NCBI GenBank assembly: GCA_029779535.1
Contig: JAKPAG010000125.1
Span: 35,527 to 99,526 of the forward strand
Length of the DNA stretch: 64,000 bases
Origin: Pseudomonadota bacterium
GTDB lineage: Bacteria > Pseudomonadota > Alphaproteobacteria > Sphingomonadales > Sphingomonadaceae
Reading direction: 5' to 3'
The notes below the pieces were generated by a model. It searched no databases and was not told where the DNA came from. It saw only the letters and a list, made by a program, of their open reading frames with translations. A program made the position numbers and the translations under genes. Positions 20,110-28,962 of this stretch are shown piece by piece. Position 1 is the stretch's first letter, and every line of letters begins with the position of its first letter.

Positions 20110-21543
20110 CTACTTCTTGAGTTCGCGCGCCAGCGTTGCGTGGGTCTGCTTGCCATAGGGCGGCTTGAAGCCCGACAGCTTGCCCACGTCCAGCCCCGCC
20201 TGGCGATAGACCGCGCGGGCGTGGCTAAAGGTCTTGAACCCGTCAAAGCCATGGTAATTGCCCATCCCCGAAGGACCGACCCCGCCGAACGGCAAGTCTT
20301 CCATCGCGTTGTGGAACAGGACGTCGTTGACCGTCACCCCGCCCGAGATCGTGCGGCTCAGCACCTTTTGCTCCTCGGCCTTGTCCTGCCCGAAGTAATA
20401 GAGCCCCAGCGGCCGGTCGTGCGCGTTCACATAATCGATTGCCTGGTCGATGCTGTCATAGGTCATCACCGGCAGGATCGGGCCGAAGATTTCCTCCTGC
20501 ATCACCTTCATTTCATCGGTCACGCCCCGGACGATGGTCAGCGGCATCTTGTTGCCGTTGCTCGACTTGAAGTCCTCGCCCGCCGGGTTGACCTCGATCA
20601 GCTCGGCCCCCTTCTCGCGCGCGTCGGCCAGGTAGCCTTGCAGCCGTTCGAAATTGCGGCCGTTGACGACCGAGGTGTAATCGTCGTTGGCCAGCAGGCT
20701 GGGATACATCGCCGAAACGCCCTGGCGGACGCTGTCGATCACCGCGCCTTCCTGCTCCTTCGCCACCAGCAGGTAATCGGGGGCAAGGCAGATCTGCCCG
20801 GCGTTCATCATCTTGCCCATGGCGATGCGTTCGCCCGCCTGGGCAAGCCGGGCGCTGCGGCCGATGAAGGTGGGCGATTTGCCGCCCAGTTCCAGCGTCA
20901 CCGGCACCAGGTTTTCGGCCGCCGCGCGCATGATGTGCTTGCCCACGCTGGTTGCCCCGGTGAAGATCAGGTGGTCAAAAGCCAGCTTGCTGAACGCCGT
21001 GCCGACTTCAACCCCGCCGGTGAACACCGCCATTTCGCTCTCGTCGAAATACTGCGGCACCACTTCGGCGAACAGGTCGGCGACGCGTTCGGTAAACTCG
21101 CTCGGCTTGATCATCGCGCGGTTGCCCGCGGCCAGGATGCCGGCCATCGGCACCATGACCATGCCAATCGGGAAGTTCCACGGCGCGATCACCCCGACCA
21201 CGCCCTTGGGCTGGTACATCACCTTGGCGCTCGCGCCGATCAGGCCAAGCGGGAACATGGGCTTGCGCCGGTCATCGCGGGACCAGGCCTCGAAATGCTT
21301 GCGCGCATGTTTCAGCGCGCTGACCGAGGGCATGACGTCGCTCATCAGCGTCTGTTCGATGCTGCGATGGCCGAAATCGGCGCTGACCGCCTTGGCGAAG
21401 GCATCCTTGTGATCGACCAGCAGCGCGATCGCTCGGTCGATCCGGTCGCGGCGCAGCGCCATCGGTTCGGGCAGAGCCGCGGTAAAGGCGGCGCGCTGCT
21501 TGGCCAGCACGGGCCCCAGGCGGGCAATATCAGTGTCGGACAC
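20110..21543 (-). CDS. Coniferyl aldehyde dehydrogenase-like NAD(P)+ ALDH
   Basis: A 477-residue aldehyde dehydrogenase. The N-terminal cofactor motif PWNFP is at residues 121-125 and FTGATSVG at 194-201, the general-base Glu is in LELGGKSP (E218), and the nucleophile Cys is in GQICLAPDY (C252). The Cys context and the C-terminal NDVLFHNAMEDLPFGGVGPSG region resemble CalB coniferyl aldehyde dehydrogenases and related long-chain ALDHs, so an aromatic or fatty aldehyde substrate is likely but unproven. The start is the GTG at 21543 behind a GGAGGGGA site; the upstream in-frame extension is rejected. It is divergent from the thiolase gene. Confidence 0.9.
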   Translation of the reverse strand: MSDTDIARLGPVLAKQRAAFTAALPEPMALRRDRIDRAIALLVDHKDAFAKAVSADFGHRSIEQTLMSDVMPSVSALKHARKHFEAWSRDDRRKPMFPLGLIGASAKVMYQPKGVVGVIAPWNFPIGMVMVPMAGILAAGNRAMIKPSEFTERVADLFAEVVPQYFDESEMAVFTGGVEVGTAFSKLAFDHLIFTGATSVGKHIMRAAAENLVPVTLELGGKSPTFIGRSARLAQAGERIAMGKMMNAGQICLAPDYLLVAKEQEGAVIDSVRQGVSAMYPSLLANDDYTSVVNGRNFERLQGYLADAREKGAELIEVNPAGEDFKSSNGNKMPLTIVRGVTDEMKVMQEEIFGPILPVMTYDSIDQAIDYVNAHDRPLGLYYFGQDKAEEQKVLSRTISGGVTVNDVLFHNAMEDLPFGGVGPSGMGNYHGFDGFKTFSHARAVYRQAGLDVGKLSGFKPPYGKQTHATLARELKK

Positions 21544-21692
21544 GGGTCCCCTCCGTTGCAATTTGCCACTCTTGTTCCGCAGTTGCGCCCGCTTGGCAAG
21601 CATGGCCGCCGCGCATCTGCGCGATTGCCAATGATGCGGTGCAACATTATGCCACGCGGGACTCAAGGCTCTGCTGATAGAAAGGCGCACTC
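21544..21692. promoter_or_regulatory. Divergent intergenic region between ALDH and thiolase genes
   Basis: This 149-bp region must carry divergent start signals for the aldehyde dehydrogenase (-) and thiolase (+) genes. A GAAAGG ribosome-binding site lies before the thiolase ATG and GGAGGGGA before the ALDH GTG. Regularly spaced promoter hexamers could not be assigned with confidence. Confidence 0.45.
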
Positions 21693-22889
21693 ATGGCCAC
21701 CTTTTCCGCCAACGATCCCGTCGTGATCCTGTCCTATGCCCGCACCCCGATGGGCGGCATGCAGGGCGAACTGTCCGAAGTTCCGGCCCCTGAACTGGGC
21801 GCCATCGCGGTCAAGGGCGCGGTCGAGCGCGCGGGGGTCGACGGCGCGGCGATCGAGCGCATCTACATGGGCTGCGTGCTTTCGGCCGGCCTCGGCCAGG
21901 CACCGGCGCGCCAGGCGGCGCTGAAGGCCGGCCTGCCGCAGTCGGTCGAGGCGACCACGGTCAACAAGATGTGCGGGTCCGGCATGCAGGCCCTGATCAT
22001 GGGCGCCGAAGCGCTGGCCTCGGGCAGCATCGACTATGCCATCGCCGGGGGCATGGAATCGATGACCAACGCCCCGTACCTCCTCAAGAAGCATCGTTCG
22101 GGCGCGCGGATCGGCCATGACACGGCCTATGACCACATGTTCCTCGACGGCCTCGAAGACGCTTACGAACCCGGCCGGGCGATGGGCAGCTTCGCGCAGG
22201 TGACGGCAGACGAATACCAGCTGACCCGCGAAGCCCAGGACGAATTCGCGATCGCCTCGCTGACCCGCTCGCAGGCCGCGACCAAGGACGGCAAGTTCGC
22301 CCGCGAAATCGTGCCGGTCACGGTTCGGACCCGCGCCGGCGAAGTGGTGGTGAGCGAGGACGAGCAGCCCAAGAAGGGCCGCCCGGACAAGATCCCCTCG
22401 CTCAAGCCCGCCTTTGCCAAGGATGGCACGATCACCGCGGCCAACGCCTCGTCGATCTCGGACGGCGCGGCGGCGCTGGTGATCTCGCGCGAAAGCGTGG
22501 CCAAGGCAAATGGCCAGGCCCCGGTCGCCCGGATCGTCGCCATGGCCGCCCATGCGCATGAACCGGCCAAATTCACCACCGCCCCGGTCGCCGCGATCCG
22601 GAAGGTGCTCGACAAGGCCGGCTGGTCGGTAGGCGATGTCGACCTGTTCGAAGTGAACGAGGCTTTCGCCTGCGTCACCATGTTCGCGATGCAGGATCTG
22701 GGCATCCCGCATGACAAGGTGAACGTCCACGGCGGCGCGACCGCGCTGGGCCATCCGATCGGCGCGTCGGGCGCGCGGATCATCGCCACGCTGATCTCGG
22801 CGCTGCAGACCTACGGCAAGACCAGGGGCGTTGCCGCGCTGTGCATCGGCGGCGGCGAGGCGACGGCGGTCGCGCTCGAACTGGCCTGA
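21693..22889 (+). CDS. Acetyl-CoA C-acyltransferase (thiolase)
   Basis: A 398-residue thiolase. The three active-site motifs are intact: NKMCGSGMQA with the acyl-accepting Cys at residue 94, GGATALGHPIGASGAR with His354, and ALCIGGGEA with Cys384. Length and sequence fit the biosynthetic acetoacetyl-CoA thiolase (PhaA/AtoB) group better than long-chain FadA, but the specificity cannot be fixed from motifs. It stands alone, followed by a terminator-like hairpin. Confidence 0.93.
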   Translation: MATFSANDPVVILSYARTPMGGMQGELSEVPAPELGAIAVKGAVERAGVDGAAIERIYMGCVLSAGLGQAPARQAALKAGLPQSVEATTVNKMCGSGMQALIMGAEALASGSIDYAIAGGMESMTNAPYLLKKHRSGARIGHDTAYDHMFLDGLEDAYEPGRAMGSFAQVTADEYQLTREAQDEFAIASLTRSQAATKDGKFAREIVPVTVRTRAGEVVVSEDEQPKKGRPDKIPSLKPAFAKDGTITAANASSISDGAAALVISRESVAKANGQAPVARIVAMAAHAHEPAKFTTAPVAAIRKVLDKAGWSVGDVDLFEVNEAFACVTMFAMQDLGIPHDKVNVHGGATALGHPIGASGARIIATLISALQTYGKTRGVAALCIGGGEATAVALELA

Positions 22890-22932
22890 CCGCCCGCGCG
22901 CTGGCAGACGCGCGACACATTGCGACAGAAAT

Positions 22933-22975
22933 GACCCGGAACTGACCAGTCGGTTCCGGGTCGCTTCATTTTCAG
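22933..22975 (+). terminator. Rho-independent-like terminator after thiolase gene
   Basis: A perfect 10-bp inverted repeat (GACCCGGAAC at 22933-22942 and GTTCCGGGTC at 22953-22962) with a 10-nt loop lies 43 bases after the thiolase stop and is followed by the T-rich run GCTTCATTTTC. This fits a factor-independent terminator separating the thiolase from the small secreted-protein gene. Confidence 0.65.
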
Positions 22976-23040
22976 GGGGATAGGCAGCCTTCGTCGCCCA
23001 TCAAGCGGGCGGCGTCCACCAGGAACGAAGGAAGCCCCCC

Positions 23041-23283
23041 ATGAACCGCAAGCTGCTCAGCATCCTGATCGTCGCCGGCCTGGCCCTTCCGGGCATTGCC
23101 CAGGCCCACACCACCCGCGCCGAGCTGCGCCGCGACCATGCCGCGGTCAAGCATGAGCGGCACCAGCTGCACCGCGCCGTGGCCCACCACAACTGGCAGC
23201 GCGCCAAGGTGGAACACCGCGAGTTGGCCCGCGCCAAGCACCAGCTGCGCGAAGACCGCCGCGACTATCGCCGCCAGCGCTGA
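23041..23283 (+). CDS. Small exported His/Arg-rich basic protein
   Basis: An 80-residue precursor with a clear Sec signal peptide (MNRKLLSILIVAGLALPGIAQA) and a likely cleavage after AQA. The mature ~58 residues are extremely basic, with about 14 Arg and 9 His, and look like one or two amphipathic helices. A good ribosome-binding site (GAAGGAAG) precedes the ATG. I do not recognise a named family; small periplasmic proteins of this look are common but poorly described. It stands alone between the thiolase gene and the convergent SH3 gene. Confidence 0.75.
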   Translation: MNRKLLSILIVAGLALPGIAQAHTTRAELRRDHAAVKHERHQLHRAVAHHNWQRAKVEHRELARAKHQLREDRRDYRRQR

Positions 23284-23305
23284 ACGTTGGCCGGACCGGG
23301 CGGGC

Positions 23306-23794
23306 CTAGGGCTCGCCCGCGCCCCATAGGCGGGCCTGTTCGACATAGCCCTTGCGTTCTCCAAGGGTGAACGCGCACCAACCATTGGCGCAGTCACCGA
23401 GCAGGCCGGTTACCCCCGGGGCAAGCCGCCACAGCAGCCTGGCCCCCGGCTCGCCGCTTTCGCGCATGTCGGCCGGTTCCTTGCCGATCACGTGCGCCCC
23501 GCGCCGCCTGGTCAGGAAGCGCGAGTGGACCCAGCCCTGCGCCCCGTCCGGATCCCGCACGAAGCGCCAGGCTTCCTTGATGCGCAGCACCTTCAGCGGC
23601 AGGTTCGGGCGGTGATAGACCCAGTTGATCTGGTATTCCTCGCCCGGCCCGACCCGCATGTTCAGCTCGTCCGGTCGGATCGAAGCCCAATAGGGCACCT
23701 TGGGATCATCGGCGGCGCTGGCCGGTGCCGCCATGACCAGGCAGGACAGGGCCAGCGCGGCCCCTTTCAGGACAGTGCGGTAACGAAACATCAT
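23306..23794 (-). CDS. Exported SH3-domain protein
   Basis: A 162-residue precursor with an N-terminal signal peptide (about residues 1-28, ending APASAADD). Two bacterial SH3-like segments follow: LNMRVGPGEEYQINWVYHRPNLPLKVLRIKEAWRFVRDPDGAQGWVHSRFL in the middle, and a second, weaker one near GDCANGWCAFTLGERKGYVEQ. Such periplasmic proteins are thought to bind cell-wall components, but their role is mostly unknown. Two adjacent ATG codons (23794 and 23791) could start it. It is divergent from the 2-hydroxyacid dehydrogenase gene and convergent with the small basic protein gene. Confidence 0.85.
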   Translation of the reverse strand: MMFRYRTVLKGAALALSCLVMAAPASAADDPKVPYWASIRPDELNMRVGPGEEYQINWVYHRPNLPLKVLRIKEAWRFVRDPDGAQGWVHSRFLTRRRGAHVIGKEPADMRESGEPGARLLWRLAPGVTGLLGDCANGWCAFTLGERKGYVEQARLWGAGEP

Positions 23795-23873
23795 GAGTCG
23801 CTGATAGGCCGCGCAGCGCCTGGCATTCAAGCCGCTTGACCCGTGCCCCCGCAAAGTCCTAGCGGATAAACCG

Positions 23874-24893
23874 ATGACCGTCGTCACCGATACCCCCCTG
23901 GCCCGCCGCGTCCACGGCAAGCCCCGCGTCGTGGTGACGCGCCACCTGATGCCCTCGGTAGAGACGCGACTGGCGGAACTGTTCGACGTGGAGCTCAATA
24001 CCGCGGACTTGCCGCTGACCCGCGCCGAACTGATCGCCGCGATGCGCGGGGCCGATGTGCTGGTGCCGACCGTGACCGACCGGATCGACGCCGAAATGAT
24101 CGCCCAGGCCGGGGACCGGCTGGGCCTGATCGCCAATTTCGGCGCCGGGATCGAACATATCGACCTGGCCGCCGCCCGCGCGCGCAAGATCATCGTCACC
24201 AACACCCCCGGCGTGTTCACCGACGATACCGCCGACCTGACCATGATGCTGATCCTGTCGGTCCCGCGCCGGCTGGGCGAAGGCAGCCGCCTGGTGCGCG
24301 ATGGCCAGTGGACCGGTTGGGCCCCTTCGACGCTGCTGGGGCGCTGCATCGGCGGCAAGCGGCTGGGGATCGTCGGGATGGGCCGGATCGGCCAGGCCGT
24401 GGCCCACCGCGCCCGCGCCTTCGGCATGGAAGTGGTCTATCACAACCGCCACCGCCTGCCCGCCAGCATCGAGACAATGCTGGGCGCGCGCTACGAGGCG
24501 GACCTCGACCGCCTGTTCACCGAGGCTGACGTGCTGACCCTGCATTGCCCCGCCGGACCCGGAACGCACCACCTGGTCAACGCCGCACGGATCGCGGCGA
24601 TGAAGCCCGGCGCCTACCTGATCAACACCGCGCGCGGCCACCTGATCGACGAGGAAGCGATGGTCGAGGCACTGCGCAGCGGCCACCTCGGCGGCGCGGG
24701 GCTCGATGTCTACGCCCGCGAACCCAAGGTCGATCCCCGCCTGATCGCCCTGCCCAATGTCATCACCCTGCCCCACCTGGGCAGCGCCACGGTGGAAGGG
24801 CGCGAACACGCCGGGGAAAAGGTGATCGCCAACATCCGGTTCTGGATGGACGGTCACCGCCCGCCCGACCAGGTGCTGGAAGGCTGGGCATAA
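23874..24893 (+). CDS. D-2-hydroxyacid dehydrogenase (glyoxylate/hydroxypyruvate reductase-like)
   Basis: A 339-residue NAD(P)-dependent oxidoreductase of the D-isomer-specific 2-hydroxyacid dehydrogenase family. The Rossmann motif GMGRIG is at residues 168-173. The catalytic residues are visible: Arg254 in NTARGHLIDE, Glu283 in YAREPKVD, and His301 in LPHLGSAT. It most resembles the glyoxylate/2-ketogluconate reductase branch; the exact substrate is not determinable from the sequence. It is probably a single-gene transcript. Confidence 0.9.
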   Translation: MTVVTDTPLARRVHGKPRVVVTRHLMPSVETRLAELFDVELNTADLPLTRAELIAAMRGADVLVPTVTDRIDAEMIAQAGDRLGLIANFGAGIEHIDLAAARARKIIVTNTPGVFTDDTADLTMMLILSVPRRLGEGSRLVRDGQWTGWAPSTLLGRCIGGKRLGIVGMGRIGQAVAHRARAFGMEVVYHNRHRLPASIETMLGARYEADLDRLFTEADVLTLHCPAGPGTHHLVNAARIAAMKPGAYLINTARGHLIDEEAMVEALRSGHLGGAGLDVYAREPKVDPRLIALPNVITLPHLGSATVEGREHAGEKVIANIRFWMDGHRPPDQVLEGWA

Positions 24894-25005
24894 CCGTCCC
24901 ACGGCGCAACATCCTGTCGCCTGCGCCTTGTCAGCGATGCAATCGTTGCTCTAAGCCGCCCGGCACGGGAATCGGCGCCTTCCAGGCGTGGGGAGACTAA
25001 TCGCG

Positions 25006-26310
25006 ATGCGTACCTTTTCAGCCTTGGCCCTGGCCGCTGCCGCAGCGGCGGCGCCCGTCGCCGCTTTCGCCCAGGATGCCGCGGTGGACGTGGCTGATAC
25101 CGGCGATACCGCCTGGATCCTCATTTCATCGGCGCTGGTGCTGATGATGACCATGCCCGGCCTGACCCTGTTCTATGGCGGCCTGGTCCGGACCAAGAAT
25201 TTCCTTGCCGTGCTGATCCAGGTCGGCGCGATTGCCGCCGTCGCTTCGCTGCTGTGGGTGATCTGCGGCTACACCATGGCCTTTGGCCACGTTACCAACG
25301 GCTGGCTGGGCGCGGGCAATGCGTGGATGCTGATTGACCTTGGCAACGTGCGCGAAGGGTTGACCGTCCCCGAAAGCAGCTTCGCGCTGTTCCAGATGAC
25401 CTTTGCCGCGATCACCCCGGCGCTGATGGCCGGGGCCTGGGTCGACCGGGCGCGGTTCGGCTGGGTGGTCGGCTTTGCGGCACTGTGGGGCCTGCTGGTC
25501 TATGCCCCGGTCGCGCACTGGGTGTGGGGCGGCGGCTGGCTGTCCACTGCCATAGGCACGCTGGATTTCGCCGGCGGGATCGTGGTCCACACCACCGCCG
25601 GTGTTTCGGCGCTGGTCGTCGCGGCCCTGCTGGGCAAGCGCCAGGGCTTTCCGCGCACGCTGATGCTGCCGCATGCCCCCTCGCTGACCATGGCCGGCGC
25701 GGCGCTGCTGTGGGTGGGCTGGTTCGGCTTCAACGGCGGTTCGGCGCTGGCTGCCAACGACGATGCCGCCAGCGCGATCATCAACACCCATGTCGGGGCC
25801 TGCACCGCGGCGCTGGTCTGGCTGCTGATCGAACGCTTCACCGTGGGCAAGCCGACCAGTGTCGGCTTCGCCACGGGCGCGGTCGCGGGGCTGGCCACGG
25901 TCACCCCGGCGGCCGGGTTCATTTCGCCGGGTGCGGCGATCCTGATGGGCGTGGCCGCTGCCTCGGTCTGCTATCCGATGATCCAGGTGGTCAAGTCGCG
26001 GCTCAAGATCGACGATTCGCTTGACGTGTTCGCCGTCCACGGGGTCGGCGGAATGATCGGTTCAATCCTGCTGGCGGTGTTCCTTTCGCCCGTCTTCGGC
26101 GGCACCGGCTTTGCCGAAGGCAAGACCATGGTGTCGCAGCTGGCGGCGCAACTCGTCGGCGTGGGCGTGGTCGCCATCTGGTCGGCCGTGGCCAGCGCGC
26201 TGATCGCGGTGCTGGTCAGCCTGGTCATCCCGATGCGGGTGAGCGAGGATGACGAGCGCGAGGGGCTCGACCTGGCCAGCCACGGCGAACGGGCCTGGGA
26301 ATTTGACTGA
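25006..26310 (+). CDS. amt: Ammonium transporter (Amt/MEP family)
   Basis: A 434-residue membrane protein with a cleavable-looking N-terminal signal peptide (to about AAFAQ, residue 23) and eleven predicted helices. Family signatures include FYGGLVRTKN, the DFAGGIVVHTTAGVSALV segment with a pore histidine, and DVFAVHGVGGMIGS with the second. It moves ammonium into the cell. The ATG at 25006 follows GGGGAGA; a GTG 18 nt upstream would lengthen the signal peptide and is less likely. No glnK gene, the usual partner, is found next to it. The DUF805 gene overlaps its end. Confidence 0.94.
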   Translation: MRTFSALALAAAAAAAPVAAFAQDAAVDVADTGDTAWILISSALVLMMTMPGLTLFYGGLVRTKNFLAVLIQVGAIAAVASLLWVICGYTMAFGHVTNGWLGAGNAWMLIDLGNVREGLTVPESSFALFQMTFAAITPALMAGAWVDRARFGWVVGFAALWGLLVYAPVAHWVWGGGWLSTAIGTLDFAGGIVVHTTAGVSALVVAALLGKRQGFPRTLMLPHAPSLTMAGAALLWVGWFGFNGGSALAANDDAASAIINTHVGACTAALVWLLIERFTVGKPTSVGFATGAVAGLATVTPAAGFISPGAAILMGVAAASVCYPMIQVVKSRLKIDDSLDVFAVHGVGGMIGSILLAVFLSPVFGGTGFAEGKTMVSQLAAQLVGVGVVAIWSAVASALIAVLVSLVIPMRVSEDDEREGLDLASHGERAWEFD

Positions 26311-26815
26311 GCCGGACCCGGCCGGGGGCACCCCGCCCTTTGCCTATCCAGGCTTTGTCCCAACGCTTGCCGGCGTCCTGCGCCGCAGCTTCACCGTCCG
26401 TGGCCGGGCGCGCCGCACTGATGTGGTGATCTATGCCGTAACCGCGCTGTGGCTGGTGCCGCTGGCACTGTCGCTGGGCGAAACGGTGGCCGGGCGCGAG
26501 TTGCCCCGACAAGCCGACCTGGCGATCGGCGCGCTGCTTGCCCTGCCGTTCCTGACCCTGCTGGCGCGGCGCTGCCATGACAGCGGGCGCAGCGGCGCGC
26601 TGGCCTGGCTGGCGCTGCCGGGGCTAGCCCTGCCGCTGGTGCGCGGGATTGCTGGGGTGGTCGGCGGGATCGAGGCGAACCTGTCGCTCGACGCCCTGCT
26701 CTGGCCGTTCGACTGGCTGGCGATCCTCACCAACCTGGCCGTAGTGGCGCTGTGCCTGCTGCCGGGCAGCGCCGGGTCCAACGCCCATGGCGAAGACCCG
26801 CGCGCCGCTGGCTGA
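26303..26815 (+). CDS. DUF805 membrane protein
   Basis: About 170 residues with three to four predicted helices. The DUF805 signature is visible in RGRARRTDVVIYAV and ARRCHDSGRSGALAWLALPG. The likely start is the TTG at 26303, overlapping the end of amt by 8 nt after a GGGAA site; an ATG at 26249 inside amt is possible but would add 18 residues translated from amt out of frame. DUF805 proteins are inner-membrane proteins of unknown function. It is probably co-transcribed with amt and converges on the flavin oxidoreductase gene 6 nt away. Confidence 0.8.
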   Translation: MTEPDPAGGTPPFAYPGFVPTLAGVLRRSFTVRGRARRTDVVIYAVTALWLVPLALSLGETVAGRELPRQADLAIGALLALPFLTLLARRCHDSGRSGALAWLALPGLALPLVRGIAGVVGGIEANLSLDALLWPFDWLAILTNLAVVALCLLPGSAGSNAHGEDPRAAG

Positions 26816-26821
26816 CCGCGC

Positions 26822-28228
26822 TCAGTCGCCGGTCAGGATCCGGTCTACCAGCTGCTTCACCGTGGGGGTGAAGTTGTTCGAATAGAACGGGTCGGTCTTG
26901 AAATTGAACGCGGCGTGGCCGGCGAACATCAGGTTCTGGTCGATCGGGCCGCCGTGGGCGATGTCCTGCAGGGTCTTCTGGATGCAGAAGCTGCGCGGAT
27001 CGGCCAGGTAGCCGGTGGTGTAATCGTCGTGGTCCTTCCACGATGAGAACCCGCAGTGCGACAGGCAGCCCATGCAGTCCTTCTGGTCCTTCTGGATCAC
27101 CGCCCGCTCATCCTCGCTGACGAAGATGATCGTGTCGTCGGGCGTGCGCAGCCCTTCCTTGAAGCCGGCTGCCACCCAGGCGCGGGCCCGTTCCAGATCG
27201 GCCGGGGCCACCCAGTAGTTCTTGTTGCCCACCCCCACGTCAAGCCGCGCGGTGTGTTCGCCCGCTTCGACCTTGGAATAGGGGATCTGGCGTTCCGAGC
27301 GCGCTTCAAGGTTGCGCAGGAACGGATTGCGCACGGCCGAGCTGTAGAAGCCGGTCGGCGAAAAGCGGTGCAGCAGGACGTCGCCAGGCTCCAGCGTGCG
27401 CAGGTGGTCCTTCCACGCCTGCGGGATCGGGCTTTCCTGCGTCAGCAGCGGGCGGGTGCCGAACTGGAACACGATCTGGCCCAGTTCCGGGTTGTCGATC
27501 CAGTCGTTCCAGTCGCGCAGGAACCACACGCCCCCGGCCATGACGATCGGCACGCTGTCGGCAATGCCTTCGGCGCGCATCGTGTCGCGCAGCGCCTTGA
27601 CGCGGGGATAGGGATCCTGCGGCTGGCGCGGGTCTTCGGCGTTGGACAGGCCGTTGTGGCCTCCGGCCAGCCAGGGGTCCTCATAGACCACTGCGGCCAT
27701 CAGGTCCGCGACCTTGTGATAGGCGCGCTTCCACAGCGCGCGGAAAGCGCGGGCCGAACTGATGATCGGCAGGTAGTTGACGTTGAAGCGCGCGGCGATT
27801 TCCGACAGCTTGTAGGGCATGCCCGCACCGCAGGTCACTCCGGTCACCAGCCCCTGGGTGCGTTCCAGCACGCCTTCCAGGATCTGCTGCGCGCCGCCCA
27901 TTTCCCACAACACGTTGATGTTGATCGCGCCCTTGCCGCTGGCGATGTCATAAGCCCGGCGGACCTGCTCGACCGCGCCTTCGATGCCGTATTGGATCAG
28001 GCGTTCGTGCCGTTCCTTGCGGGTCAGCTGATCATAGACCTGGGCCACGATCTTGCCTTCGGGGTCATAGCTGTCGGCATTGACCGCGCTGACCGTGCCG
28101 ATGCCCCCGGCCGCCGCCCACGCGCCCGAGCTGGCATGGTTCGAAACCGCCACGCCCTTGCCCCCTTCGACCAGCGGCCACACTTCGCGACCGCCGTAAA
28201 GGATCGGCTTCAACCCCTTGAAACTCAT
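26822..28228 (-). CDS. NAD(P)H-dependent flavin oxidoreductase (nitronate monooxygenase-like)
   Basis: A 468-residue FMN protein of the 2-nitropropane dioxygenase/YrpB superfamily. GGIGTVSAVN near the N-terminus and IVMAGGVW later fit the FMN-binding TIM barrel. It is much longer than typical nitronate monooxygenases (~320-360 residues). The C-terminal extension contains CMGCLSHC plus a further Cys in SFCIQK, a spacing compatible with a metal or Fe-S site. It starts at the ATG at 28228 behind GGGGACGTA, overlapping the methyltransferase stop (TAATG). The reaction is uncertain. Confidence 0.82.
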   Translation of the reverse strand: MSFKGLKPILYGGREVWPLVEGGKGVAVSNHASSGAWAAAGGIGTVSAVNADSYDPEGKIVAQVYDQLTRKERHERLIQYGIEGAVEQVRRAYDIASGKGAININVLWEMGGAQQILEGVLERTQGLVTGVTCGAGMPYKLSEIAARFNVNYLPIISSARAFRALWKRAYHKVADLMAAVVYEDPWLAGGHNGLSNAEDPRQPQDPYPRVKALRDTMRAEGIADSVPIVMAGGVWFLRDWNDWIDNPELGQIVFQFGTRPLLTQESPIPQAWKDHLRTLEPGDVLLHRFSPTGFYSSAVRNPFLRNLEARSERQIPYSKVEAGEHTARLDVGVGNKNYWVAPADLERARAWVAAGFKEGLRTPDDTIIFVSEDERAVIQKDQKDCMGCLSHCGFSSWKDHDDYTTGYLADPRSFCIQKTLQDIAHGGPIDQNLMFAGHAAFNFKTDPFYSNNFTPTVKQLVDRILTGD

Positions 28229-28962
28229 TACGTCCCCGTCTTTCCCTTGGCTGTGTTGCACGGCTTGATCGCAGCAGGATCGGGCCGGTCGCCCGAAGCC
28301 TCGAACTGCGCATAATAGCCCTTGAGTTCCGGCTTACGGACAAATTCGACCAAGCGAAAGCCCACGGCCTGAAATTCGCAGAATAGCAGCGCCGGCGGCA
28401 TGCCGTGCTGGTCGGTCGGTCGGTCGGCATCGACCACGATCACCTGCCCGCCTGCCCGCAGCGCCGGGCGCAGCCGCCACAGGAAGGCATAGGGTTCGCC
28501 CACCTCGTGGTACATGTGAACCAGGAAGATGCGGTCGAACGAATTGTCCGGCAGGCGCGGATCGTCGGGCGTGCCGGTCTTGATCGAAACGTTGTCGAGC
28601 CGCTCGCGAACCACGCGCTCGCCCAGGCGCTTGATCGCGCCGGGATCGATATCCTCGGCGAGGACCCGGCCTTTCGCGCCGACCCGTTCGGCCAGGCGCA
28701 CGGTGTAATAGCCTTCGCCCGCACCGATGTCGGCCACGGTGGTGCCCGCGCCGATATTGGCCAGGTCCATCACCACTTCGGCTTCGCCCAGGTTGTCGCG
28801 CTGGTCCTCGCTGGCAGCCTCCTTGCCGCCGAGCGCGGAGACGGGCCGCCAGGCGCGCGGAAACTCGCGCGCGGTGGCCGGGCGGTCAGCGTCCGGATCG
28901 CTACCGGCCGTGCAGCCCGTCAGCGCCAGCAGGGTCAGCAATGCGGCGGCCAGTGGCCTCAA
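28228..28962 (-). CDS. Predicted lipoprotein with class I SAM-methyltransferase domain
   Basis: A 244-residue protein beginning with a lipoprotein signal ([12 protein letters not shown], lipobox Cys at residue 17), followed by a Rossmann methyltransferase domain whose SAM motif [15 protein letters not shown] lies at about 76-90. The later EDIDPGAI and [13 protein letters not shown] segments also fit. It starts at a TTG overlapping the prfB stop by 4 nt (TTGA) and overlaps the flavin oxidoreductase downstream. A SAM enzyme with an export signal is odd because SAM is cytosolic. An internal start downstream of the lipobox is a possible alternative. Confidence 0.8.
   Translation of the reverse strand: MRPLAAALLTLLALTGCTAGSDPDADRPATAREFPRAWRPVSALGGKEAASEDQRDNLGEAEVVMDLANIGAGTTVADIGAGEGYYTVRLAERVGAKGRVLAEDIDPGAIKRLGERVVRERLDNVSIKTGTPDDPRLPDNSFDRIFLVHMYHEVGEPYAFLWRLRPALRAGGQVIVVDADRPTDQHGMPPALLFCEFQAVGFRLVEFVRKPELKGYYAQFEASGDRPDPAAIKPCNTAKGKTGT

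Noticed and set aside
23284..23330. GGGCG/CGCCC repeat between the small basic protein and the SH3 gene as a terminator.
   Set aside because: The stem is short, overlaps the SH3 gene end and has no T-run; not strong enough to list.
24894..25005. Sigma-54 promoter before amt.
   Set aside because: A GGCAC-like -24 element is present but the -12 GC is not at the required spacing.
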